From: Micromonospora costi | GTDB taxonomy: Bacteria > Actinomycetota > Actinomycetes > Mycobacteriales > Micromonosporaceae | Direction: 5' to 3' | Assembly (NCBI RefSeq): GCF_003626655.1 | Contig: NZ_RBAN01000002.1 | Location: 744,001 to 808,000 of the forward strand | DNA: 64,000 nt | In this document: positions 51,494 through 60,200 of the stretch, one piece after another | Layout: every line of letters begins with the position of its first letter | Position numbering within the stretch: position 1 is the stretch's first letter | Made by a program: the position numbers and the translations under genes | Notes under the pieces: generated by a model | What the model saw: only the letters and a program-made list of their open reading frames with translations | What the model was told of the DNA's origin: nothing | Databases searched by the model: none

Positions 51494-52849
51494 TTGACCG
51501 ACGACGTCCTGGTCGTGCACGGAGGCACTCCGCTGGAAGGGCGGATCCGCGTGCGCGGCGCGAAGAACCTGGTCTCCAAGGCGATGGTCGCCGCGCTGCT
51601 CGGCGACACCCCGAGCCGGCTGTTCGACGTGCCCAACATCCGTGACGTCGAGGTGGTCCGCGGCCTGCTCGGCCTGCACGGTGTGAAGGTCACCGACGGT
51701 GAGGAGGAGGGCGAACTCGTCTTCGACCCCGCCAACGTCGAGAGCGCCAGCACCGACCAGATCAACGTGCACGCGGGGTCGAGCCGGATCCCGATCCTGT
51801 TCTGCGGGCCGCTGCTGCACCGGCTCGGGCACGCGTTCATCCCCGACCTGGGCGGCTGCCACATCGGGCCGCGGCCGATCGACTTCCACCTCCAGGCGCT
51901 GCGCGAGTTCGGCGCGACCGTCGACAAGCGGCCGGAGGGCCTGCACCTCTCCGCCCCCAACGGCCTGCACGGCACGAAGTTCTCGCTGCCCTACCCGAGC
52001 GTCGGCGCCACGGAGCAGGTGCTGCTCACCGCGGTGATGGCCGAGGGCGTCACCGAGCTGCGCAACGCCGCCGTGGAGCCGGAGATCATCGACCTCATCT
52101 GCGTCCTGCAGAAGATGGGCGCGATCATCAAGGTGCACACCGACCGGGTGATCGAGATCCAGGGCGTGCCCAAGCTGCACGGCTACACCCACCGGCCGAT
52201 CCCGGACCGGATCGAGGCGGCGAGCTGGGCGGCGGCCGCGCTGGCCACCCGCGGTCACGTCGAGGTGCTCGGCGCGCAGCAGGCCGACATGATGACCTTC
52301 CTGAACATCTTCCGGTCGGTCGGCGGCGAGTACGAGGTGACCGACCTGCGGCCCCCGCGCCACGGCGACGCGGGCCAGGAGGGTGGCATCCGGTTCTGGC
52401 ACCCGGGCGGGGAGCTGAAGTCGGTCGCGCTGGAGACCGACGTGCACCCCGGCTTCATGACCGACTGGCAGCAGCCGCTCGTGGTGGCGCTCACCCAGGC
52501 CCGGGGCCTGTCGATCGTCCACGAGACGGTCTACGAGCAGCGGCTGGGCTACACCGAGGCGCTGAACACGATGGGCGCCAACATCCAGGTCTACCGCGAC
52601 TGCCTGGGTGGCACCCCGTGCCGCTTCGGCCGGCGCAACTTCAAGCACTCCGCGGTGATCGCCGGCCCCAGCAAGCTGCACGCGGCCGACCTGGTCATCC
52701 CCGACCTGCGGGCCGGGTTCAGCCACCTGATCGCGGCGCTCGCCGCCGAGGGCACCTCCCGGGTGTACGGCGTCGACCTGATCAACCGCGGCTACGAGGA
52801 CTTCGAGGCGAAGCTCGCCGACCTGGGCGCGCACGTCGAGCGCCCGTAA
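51494..52849 (+). CDS. murA: UDP-N-acetylglucosamine 1-carboxyvinyltransferase (MurA-type)
   Basis: The 451-residue enzyme adds phosphoenolpyruvate to UDP-GlcNAc in peptidoglycan synthesis. Motifs: RVRGAKNLVSKAMVAALL (catalytic Lys), DLGGCHIGPRPIDFHL with the active-site Cys kept (so fosfomycin sensitive in principle, unlike the Asp of mycobacteria), DVHPGFMTDWQQPLVV, and the end Arg in LRAGFSHLIAAL. TTG at 51494 has GGAGG 6 nt upstream. The gene is next to nadA and DUF3043. Whether this is the main or a second MurA cannot be told here. A 13-bp hairpin terminator follows. Confidence 0.92.
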   Translation: MTDDVLVVHGGTPLEGRIRVRGAKNLVSKAMVAALLGDTPSRLFDVPNIRDVEVVRGLLGLHGVKVTDGEEEGELVFDPANVESASTDQINVHAGSSRIPILFCGPLLHRLGHAFIPDLGGCHIGPRPIDFHLQALREFGATVDKRPEGLHLSAPNGLHGTKFSLPYPSVGATEQVLLTAVMAEGVTELRNAAVEPEIIDLICVLQKMGAIIKVHTDRVIEIQGVPKLHGYTHRPIPDRIEAASWAAAALATRGHVEVLGAQQADMMTFLNIFRSVGGEYEVTDLRPPRHGDAGQEGGIRFWHPGGELKSVALETDVHPGFMTDWQQPLVVALTQARGLSIVHETVYEQRLGYTEALNTMGANIQVYRDCLGGTPCRFGRRNFKHSAVIAGPSKLHAADLVIPDLRAGFSHLIAALAAEGTSRVYGVDLINRGYEDFEAKLADLGAHVERP

Positions 52850-52871
52850 CGCCGCTCTCCCCCTCGAATTC

Positions 52872-52903
52872 GCGCCCGGTGCACCGCGATGTGCACCGGG
52901 CGC
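52872..52903 (+). terminator. Terminator of murA
   Basis: A 13-bp perfect stem (52872-52884 with 52891-52903, loop CGCGAT) followed by CGTCGTTT lies 23 nt after the murA stop. Confidence 0.8.
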
Positions 52904-52914
52904 CGTCGTTTGGC

Positions 52915-52920
52915 TACCCT
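52915..52920 (+). promoter_or_regulatory. -10 box (TACCCT) for a leaderless DUF3043 transcript
   Basis: TACCCT ends 6 nt before the GTG at 52927 and no ribosome binding site is present. Confidence 0.5.
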
Positions 52921-52926
52921 TTCCGC

Positions 52927-53529
52927 GTGCCGTCGCTGTTTCGCCGCAAGTCCGCCGACCTCGCCGACGAGGCCGTCACCTCCGTGACGCCCGACGAGGA
53001 GTCCGAGTCCGCCCGCCCCCGTGGCTACACGCCCGCCAAGGGGCGCGAGACCCCGAAGCGGCCGAGCGTCGGCCGGCGTCCGGGCGGTGTCTCCTCCAAG
53101 CCCATGACGAAGGAGGAGTCGCGCGAGCGCCGCCGGCAGCTACGCGCCGAGGCGGCGGCCGAGTTCCGCCGCGAGGGCGGCCCGCGTGACCGCGGCCCGG
53201 AGCGGCTGCTGGCCCGCAACGTGGTCGACTCCCGGCGTACGGTCGGTACCTGGTTCTTCGGCGGCGCGCTGATCGTGCTGATCGGCTCGAACGCGGCGAT
53301 GCCGCCGATCGTGCGGCTGGTCTCCAACCTGCTCTGGGGCGCGCTGGCGCTGGGCGTGGTGATCGACTCGATCCTGATCTGCCGCAAGATCGGCAAGCTG
53401 GTCCGCAAGCGGTTCCCCAACACCGACCAGCGGATGGGCTCCCTCTACCTGTACGCGATCATGCGGGGCATCACGTTCCGCAGGATGCGGACCCCCGCCC
53501 CGCGCGTGAACATCGGCGACCCGGTCTGA
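52927..53529 (+). CDS. DUF3043 membrane protein
   Basis: The 200-residue protein matches the actinobacterial DUF3043 family: a long basic N-terminal region (KGRETPKRPSVGRRPGG, then KEESRERRRQLRAEAAAEFR), two transmembrane helices (TWFFGGALIVLIGSNAAMPP; LVSNLLWGALALGVVIDSILI) and a conserved C-terminal RMGSLYLYAIMRGITFRRMR. Function is unknown. Leaderless GTG start. In other actinobacteria, as I recall, it lies near the respiratory genes, consistent with the position here. Confidence 0.85.
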   Translation: MPSLFRRKSADLADEAVTSVTPDEESESARPRGYTPAKGRETPKRPSVGRRPGGVSSKPMTKEESRERRRQLRAEAAAEFRREGGPRDRGPERLLARNVVDSRRTVGTWFFGGALIVLIGSNAAMPPIVRLVSNLLWGALALGVVIDSILICRKIGKLVRKRFPNTDQRMGSLYLYAIMRGITFRRMRTPAPRVNIGDPV

Positions 53530-53646
53530 CGCGTCCGCACGTCGCCGGGCGCGGTGGCGGCGAGCGGCACCCCGGCACGCTCCGCACGGTGTAGCGTACG
53601 GATGGTCACCAGGCGGAACGCGCCGACCAGACCGACGGAGTGACCG

Positions 53647-54207
53647 ATGCCCGCCCAAGGCGCTGCCCCGCTGGCCGTCGTCGCCGCCGCGCTGCGTCGG
53701 GAGCGTGAGCACGCCGGTCTGTCGCGGGCCGAGCTGGCGCACCGCGCCGGCATCGCGGAATCCACGCTCGCCCAGCTCGAGGCGGGCAGCGGCGACCCCG
53801 GCGTCGAGGCGCTCGGATCGCTCGCCACCACGCTCGGCGTGCCGCTCAGCCGGCTCGTCGAGCCGCCCACACCCGCCGTCCACGTCGTCCGGGCCGGGCA
53901 CGGCCCCCGCGTCCGCTCCGAGCACGCCGACTTCACCGGGACCCTGCTCAGCGCCGGCTCCGCGGGCGCCCGCCGGGACATCTACCTGATCCGCCTCGAA
54001 CCCGGCGCGGTGCGCACCGCCGACGCGCACACACCGGGCAGCGTCGAGCACGTCGTGGTGGCGGCCGGGAGCCTGCGGGCCGGCCCCGAGTGGGGTCCCG
54101 CCGAACTCGGCCCGGGCGACTACGCGGTGTTCCCCGGCGACGCCCCGCACCGGTACGAGGCGCTGGCGCCGGGCACGTTCGCCGTGCTGGTCCTCGAGCA
54201 CCCCTGA
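53647..54207 (+). CDS. XRE-family regulator with C-terminal cupin
   Basis: The 186-residue protein has an N-terminal helix-turn-helix (about residues 12-65: LRREREHAGLSRAELAHRAGIAESTLAQLEAGSGDPGVEAL), and a cupin beta-barrel (about 100-185: YLIRLEPGAVRTADAHTPGSVEHVVVAAGSLRAG.., GDYAVFPGDAPHRYEAL) that binds a small ligand. Regulators of this shape often repress catabolic or amino-acid genes. ATG at 53647 follows ACGGAG, and TAGCGT at 53592 may be its -10 box. It ends 7 bp before the opposing ABC ATPase gene's stop. Confidence 0.9.
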   Translation: MPAQGAAPLAVVAAALRREREHAGLSRAELAHRAGIAESTLAQLEAGSGDPGVEALGSLATTLGVPLSRLVEPPTPAVHVVRAGHGPRVRSEHADFTGTLLSAGSAGARRDIYLIRLEPGAVRTADAHTPGSVEHVVVAAGSLRAGPEWGPAELGPGDYAVFPGDAPHRYEALAPGTFAVLVLEHP

Positions 54208-54214
54208 CGCGGGC

Positions 54215-55327
54215 TCACCCGGTCGCCGCCGTCTCCGCCGGGCCGCCCGCCGTCGGCGCGGACTCCGGCGGGTCAGCCGCCTGCGTGGGAGACGGGCCCA
54301 CCGGATCCGCCGGGCCCGCCACCTGCGCGGAGGCCGGACCCGCCGGATCAGCCGCCTGCGCGGGGTCCGCAGGGCTCCGGTAGAGCCGCGCCACCACCTC
54401 CTCGATGTCCGGCTCGACGACCGCGACGTCGCGCAGGCTCGCCACACCGGCGAGGCCGGCCACGACGTCCGCCACCCCGGCCGACTCCAGCGCGTACACC
54501 AGCCGGTGGCCGTCGGCCGCCACCTGCCGCAGGGGCGCGCCGGGCAGCACGGGCGGCTGCGGCAACGGGACGTCCAGGTCGGCGACGACCAGCCGGCGCG
54601 ACCCGTACCGCCGGTGGAGGTCGGCGATCGTGCCGTCGTGCACGATCCGGCCGTGGTCGACCACCACGAGCCGCCGGCAGAGCCGCTCGATGTCGGCGAG
54701 GTCGTGCGTGGTCAGCACGAGCGTCGTGTCGCCTGCCCGACCCAGCTCGGCGAGGAAACCCCGCACCGCCTGCCGGCTCACCACGTCCAGGCCGATCGTC
54801 GGCTCGTCGAGGAAGAGCACCTCCGGGCCGTGCAGGAGCGCCGCCGTCAGCTCGCCGCGCATGCGCTGGCCCAGCGACAGTTGGCGCACCGGGACCGCCA
54901 GGAAGCCGTCGAGGTCGAGCAGGGCCCGGCAGCGGCGCAGCCGGGCCGCGTGCTCGGCGGCCGGGACCCGGTAGACGTGCCGCAGCAGGTCGAAGGACTC
55001 CCGCAGCGGAAGGTCCCACCACAGTTGCGACCGCTGGCCGAACACCACGCCGATGCGCAGCGCGAGTCGGGTGCGCTGCGCGACGGGACGCAGCCCACAC
55101 ACCCGTACGTCACCGGCGGTGGGCGTGAGCACGCCGGTGAGCATCTTCAGGGTGGTGGACTTGCCGGCGCCGTTCGGCCCGATGTAGCCGAGCATCTCGC
55201 CCCGCTCCACCCGCAGGTCGAGCCCGTCGACCGCGGCCCGCACCTGGGTCACGCGGCGCAGCCGGCCGGCCTTGACGCGTACCGTGAACTCCTTGCGCAG
55301 CCCGCGCGCGGATATGACCTCGGTCAT
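54215..55327 (-). CDS. ABC transporter ATPase (ABC-2 exporter)
   Basis: The 370-residue protein has Walker A GPNGAGKSTTLKML (about residue 50), a Q-loop FGQRSQLWW, signature LSLGQRMRGELTAALL, Walker B VLFLDEPTIGLDVVS and switch H-loop LTTHDLADIERL. The N-terminal EFTVRVKAGRLRRVTQV insertion is typical of the PF06182-linked ATPases. After about residue 305 it carries an Ala/Pro/Asp-rich tail of about 60 residues (repeating ADPAGPA-type segments) that is not part of the fold. It energises two permeases immediately upstream; the ATG at 55327 overlaps the permease stop. Confidence 0.93.
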   Translation of the reverse strand: MTEVISARGLRKEFTVRVKAGRLRRVTQVRAAVDGLDLRVERGEMLGYIGPNGAGKSTTLKMLTGVLTPTAGDVRVCGLRPVAQRTRLALRIGVVFGQRSQLWWDLPLRESFDLLRHVYRVPAAEHAARLRRCRALLDLDGFLAVPVRQLSLGQRMRGELTAALLHGPEVLFLDEPTIGLDVVSRQAVRGFLAELGRAGDTTLVLTTHDLADIERLCRRLVVVDHGRIVHDGTIADLHRRYGSRRLVVADLDVPLPQPPVLPGAPLRQVAADGHRLVYALESAGVADVVAGLAGVASLRDVAVVEPDIEEVVARLYRSPADPAQAADPAGPASAQVAGPADPVGPSPTQAADPPESAPTAGGPAETAATG

Positions 55328-56139
55328 GAGCCCGTACTCCGGTAGTGACGGATGCCGAACCGCCAGGCGAGCGCGGCCGCCGCGGCGGCGACCAGCGCCA
55401 CGCCAGGCGCGGCCCAGCCCACCCAGGCGGGCAGGCCGAGCGGGTCGGCGCGGCCCAGCAGCGCCAGCGCCGGGTGGTAGCTCACGAAGGCGAACCCCAG
55501 GCCGTACGCGAAGAGCCCGCGGAACCAGCCGCCGTAGACGGTGACGGGGTACGAGGTGAAGTCGCGCCCGCCGTAGGTGAGCGAGTTGGCCAGCTCGCCC
55601 GACTCGATCCAGAAGAACGACACGGTCGCCGCGGCCACGAAGATCGAGCCGAAGAACACCACGCCGGCCAGCGGGGCGACCACCACCAGCAGTGCCCGCC
55701 CCGGCGTCCAGTCGACGTCGGCCGAGGCGACCGCCACGACCCAGACGGCGAGCCCGAACAGCGCCCGGGACACCTTGCGCAGCGGCAGGTCCATGAGCAG
55801 CAGTTGCGGCAGCGCGCCGAGCGGCCGCAGCAGTACCGCGTCCAGCGTGCCGGTGCGCACGTACCGGGGGATCCGCTCGATGTTGCCGACCAGCAGGTCC
55901 GCGGTCGCGAACGCGCACGCGGACAGCCCGACCATGACCAGCGTCTCGCGCAGCGTGAACCCGCCCAGCTCCCGCGTCACGCCGAAGAGGACCAGCACGG
56001 TGAGCACGTCGAAGACCGTGGCGCCGACGTTGCCCACCAGGTCGACCACGAACGACACCCGGTACGCGGTCTGCGACCGGGCCTGCGCGCCGAGCAGCGC
56101 CCGGTACGCGGCCAGCGTGCCGCCGGGCCGGTCAGCCAC
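55324..56139 (-). CDS. ABC-2 permease (PF06182-type), second subunit
   Basis: The 271-residue protein has six transmembrane helices in two groups, with VGNIERIPRYVRTGTLDAVLLRPLGALPQLLLMDLPLRKV as the conserved coupling-helix region. It forms the membrane channel with the next permease and the ATPase. Its GTG at 56139 overlaps the preceding permease's stop by 8 bp, so the operon is tightly coupled. The substrate is unknown; such systems often export lipids, antibiotics or peptides. Confidence 0.88.
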   Translation of the reverse strand: MADRPGGTLAAYRALLGAQARSQTAYRVSFVVDLVGNVGATVFDVLTVLVLFGVTRELGGFTLRETLVMVGLSACAFATADLLVGNIERIPRYVRTGTLDAVLLRPLGALPQLLLMDLPLRKVSRALFGLAVWVVAVASADVDWTPGRALLVVVAPLAGVVFFGSIFVAAATVSFFWIESGELANSLTYGGRDFTSYPVTVYGGWFRGLFAYGLGFAFVSYHPALALLGRADPLGLPAWVGWAAPGVALVAAAAAALAWRFGIRHYRSTGS

Positions 56140-56962
56140 CCTGCACCACCAGCCGGCGTTCGGCGCGGCGCTGCACCAGCCGACAGGCCGCGAGCAGCAG
56201 CACGGCCCAGCCGAGCTGAACGGCGACCAGTGCCACCTGCACGGGAAGCGGATCCCGCTCGACCAGCACGTCGAGCGGGGTCTGCAGGAGGCTCGGGAAC
56301 GGCGTGGCGATCCACAGTGGCACGTAGACGGCCTCGGGCAGGAACCGCAGCGGGAAGTAGAGCCCCGCCAGGACGCCCGAGCCGAGCGTCCACAGGATCA
56401 GCGGCCCCCGCACGTCGGTCAGCCAGTAGGCGGTGGCGTTGACCAGGTAGCGGCAGGCGAAGCAGAGGACCACGGCGGCGGTGACCGCGCCGACGGCGAG
56501 CGGCAGGGTCGACCAGCGGGTCGGCACGTACACGTCGAAGAAGAGCGGGCCCACCAGCGCCGGCGGCACCAGCCGGGCGAGCGCCGCGTAGCCGGCGCGG
56601 CCCAGGTCGGTGGCCAGGTAGGCGGTCACCGGATTGACCGGCCGGAGCAGGTCACCGGTGATGTCGCCGGTGCGGATGCGGTCGGCCAGCTCGGTCCAAC
56701 CCCAGAGCAGGATGACGGTGAGCAGGCCCTGTCCGACCCAGACGAACGTGGCGAGTTGACGGCGGTCGTACCCGGCCGCGGCCCCGGCGCCACCGGCGAC
56801 GGCGAGCAGCACGTAACAGCGGAGGAAACCGAACACGACGTTGGTCACGATCCCGGCCACCGCCGCCTGTCGATAGGTGGAGTATCGTCGGAAACCGGAT
56901 GCGGTTATAGCCCTAAATGTCCGGAACCATAGGATAACGTTTGGGGTGGTGGACGGTGCCAC
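56132..56962 (-). CDS. ABC-2 permease (PF06182-type), first subunit
   Basis: The 276-residue protein has six transmembrane helices, the conserved FRRYSTYRQAAVAGIVTNV entry and RIRTGDITGDLLRPVNPVTAYL coupling region. The start is uncertain: family members usually begin 10-20 residues before the FRRYSTYRQ block, so the GTG at 56962 was chosen; the frame is open to 57109. The 5' part (56880-56960) is noticeably richer in A/T than its surroundings. It is the first gene of the exporter operon and is divergent from the giant WG-repeat gene. Confidence 0.78.
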   Translation of the reverse strand: MAPSTTPNVILWFRTFRAITASGFRRYSTYRQAAVAGIVTNVVFGFLRCYVLLAVAGGAGAAAGYDRRQLATFVWVGQGLLTVILLWGWTELADRIRTGDITGDLLRPVNPVTAYLATDLGRAGYAALARLVPPALVGPLFFDVYVPTRWSTLPLAVGAVTAAVVLCFACRYLVNATAYWLTDVRGPLILWTLGSGVLAGLYFPLRFLPEAVYVPLWIATPFPSLLQTPLDVLVERDPLPVQVALVAVQLGWAVLLLAACRLVQRRAERRLVVQGG

Positions 56963-57222
56963 AGTGGCGGTGACCGAGCCCACGCCGTTACCCTCCAACC
57001 GCAGCCACACCCTGCCGGAACGGGCGACTCTACCGGCAGGTCGGGTGCCCAGCGCGACAATTGGCAACGAGGTGACAACGCCGTGACCCAGCGGACGCGA
57101 GCCGGCCACCGGGGCGCGGTCCTCAGCGGCCCGTCACGCGGTGGTCACCTGCGCGCGACCGCGGCCGGACGGCACGGCGCGGACACCGGCACGGGGCCCG
57201 CACGTGGCGACAGGCAGCCCGG

Positions 57223-60200
57223 ATGAGCAGCCGTTACGCCGACCGGTGGCAGGACCCGGCCGAACCGTCCTGGATGGTCGAACCGACCCACGAGTGGCAC
57301 CCGCAGTTCCCCGGTCAGCGTTACCCCGGCGACATCGGCGTGCAGCACGCGCCGCCGCCCCGCGGCCGCGCCAGCGTGGTCGGCCGCGCCGACGTGCCCC
57401 CGCTCGCACCGACCCGCCCCGACGGCACGTACCTGGGCCGGTCCTGGGACGACGAGCCGCTGCCCGACGAGCCGCACGGCTGGGACCGCCGGCAGGACGG
57501 CCTCGACGGGCGGCGGCACGGCGACGAGCCGTACCGCCGCCCGCATGCCGAACCGGCCTGGCCCGACGAGCGGCCGGCGGCCAGACCGCCGGGCCCCGAC
57601 AGCCGGCCCGGCCCGGACAGCCGGACCCAGTGGGCCGACCGCCGCTCGCGCGGCGAGGAGCGGACGAGCCGGGACAACGGCTGGCACTGGGAGGGTCCGC
57701 CGCCCGAGCGGCACGACCCGCGCCCGTCCCGGGCGGAGCGCGGCCCCGCGTACCCTCCCGCGCCGCCGGTGTCCCCCGCGCCCCGGCTGGACAACGGTTG
57801 GATGCCCGAGCCGGACGAGGCGCCACCGCCCCGCCGGCGGGAGGCGGGCCGGCCGGCGGCCGACCACGAACGCCACCCGGCGGAGGGCGGTGCCCGTCCC
57901 CGCTACCCGTGGGGTCACGCCGAGCGGGACCTCCACCCCGACGACCTGCGCCGTCCCGACGAGTTCCGGCGTCCCGACGGCCCTCGCCGCACCGACGGGC
58001 ATTCCCGCTCCGACGGGCGTCGGTACGCCGACGAGCCCGGGTGGGCCGGCCCGATGCGGCACAGCGAGCAGTCGCGGTACGCCGACACCGCCCGCTACAC
58101 CGACGACGTCCGTCATATCGACGACGTCCGTCATATCGACGACGTCCGCTACCCCGGCGACGTCCGCTACAGCGACGACGCCCGCGCCGGGTCGGCCTCG
58201 CGGGCCGGTGAGCCGCCGCGCTACGACGACCGGCCGCAGCACCCGGTCACACGCCCCCGTCCGGAGGAGGAACGCTTCCGGCGGCCCGAGCACGAGCGCG
58301 ACGGCCAGCGCCGCCACGAGGATGACCGGCCCTACCGCAGCGGGCCGCCCCGACCCGAGGACGACCAGCAGCGGCACCCGCGCGAGGCGGCCGGCCGCGC
58401 CGAGCCGTACACCGATCGGCGGTCGCGCGGGGAGGCCCGCCCCGAGGCGTACCGCGAACCGCGCCCGCACCCGGAACACGAGGGTGGCCTGCCCTGGCCG
58501 CCGCCCGGCCCGGTGCGCCCCGGGTGGGGCGCCGGTCACCGCCCCGAACCGCGGCCGGACCAGCGCCGCCCGGTCGAGCCCGACCAGCCGTCGCGCGGCG
58601 TCGAGCGCCAGGACCTGCCGCCCCGGTACGACGATCCGCAACGCGCGCCCGGCCGGCCTCGCTCCGGCGCGCCCGCGGGCGGACCGGCCCGGGACGTGCC
58701 GATCTCGGGCCCGCCCGTGTCCCCCGCGCCGCCGGCCGGCCGACCCGTGTCGCCCGCCCCGGACGCCGGCCGTCCGGTGTCGCCCGCACCGCCCGCGGGT
58801 CGACCGGTGTCGCCCGCACCGCCCGCTGGCCGCTCCGTGCCACCCGGCTCGGACGCCGGCCGACCCGTGTCGCCCGCATCGCCCGCGGGCCGACCCGTGT
58901 CACCTGCACCGCCAGCCGGCCGTCCGGTGCCATCCGGCTCGGACGCCGGCCGACCCGTGTCGCCGGAACCGCCGGCCGGTCGTCCCGTGTCGCCCGCGCC
59001 GCCCGCCGGTCGTCCCGTGTCGCCCGCTGCGGCTGGCGGCCCGGTGCCGCCCGTTCCCGGCCGGCCCCAGCCGCCGGTCCCGCCGTCGCACCCTGCCGCG
59101 CCGGCCCGCCCGGGCGGCCAGCGGCCCGTCGGCGAGGCGCCGGTCTCCCCGGCGCCCGTGTCACCGGCGTCGACCGGTCCGGCGCCGACGGCGCCCCCGG
59201 CCGGCACCGCCCACCGCCCGCCCCACGGGCCCGTGTCCCCGGCGCCGGTGTCCCCCGCGGCCGCCGGACCGGTCCCGATGCCGCCCGGCGCCGCCCACCG
59301 CCCACCCGACCGTCCCGTCTCCGCGACGCCCGTCTCACCCGCCTCCGGCCCGACACCAGTCACCGCCCACCGTCCGCCGCAGGGTCCGATGTCCGGACCA
59401 CCCGCGGGCCGCCCCGGGGCGGGGTTCCCGCGCGCGCCGGAACCGCCGGCCGCAGCGGAAGCGCCCACCGCGGCCCCACCCGCGGCGAACCACCCGAGCG
59501 CGCCGCCGCCGTATCCCGGCGTGCGCGCCGAGGAGCGTCGGGACGTCCACCCACCGGCAGCCGGCCGACCGGCGTCCACACCGGCCGATCGCGCCGAAGA
59601 CAGGTACCCGCGCCCACCGACAGCCGACCGGCCCGCCCCGGCGGCGCCGACCGACCGCCCGCCCGCGCGGCCCACGGACGTCCCGCTCTCGACACCAGGG
59701 ACCACGCCGGCAGGGACGACGCAGGCAGGGACGACGCCGGCCGGGTCGGGCGCGCATCCGGCGCCCACCACCGAGCCGGCGGCCCCGCCCCGCCCCGGCG
59801 CACCCCGGGTGTACGTGCCACCGCCCCCCTCGGAGCCGACCGCCCCCGCCTTCCCGCGGGAGCCGGACGCCGGTGGGGCGGGCGCCTGGTTCGGGCAGGC
59901 CCAGCCGGCGGCGGACGAGACCGGATCCGCCACGACCACCGCCCCGCCCGAGCCGACCGGCACACGGCCGACGGACAGCCAGCCGGCCGACGCGCAGCCG
60001 ACGGACCGGCAGCCGGCCGACGCGCGGCCGAGCGAGACGCAGCCGGTCGAGGCGCCGCCAGCCGATGCGCGGCAGACCGATGCGCCGCCAGCCGATGTGC
60101 GGCCGACGGGTGCACGGCCCACGGAGGCCCGCCCCACCGAGGCGCGCCCCACCGAGGCGCGGCCGACGGATGCGCCGCCGACCGGCACGGAGCCGACCGA

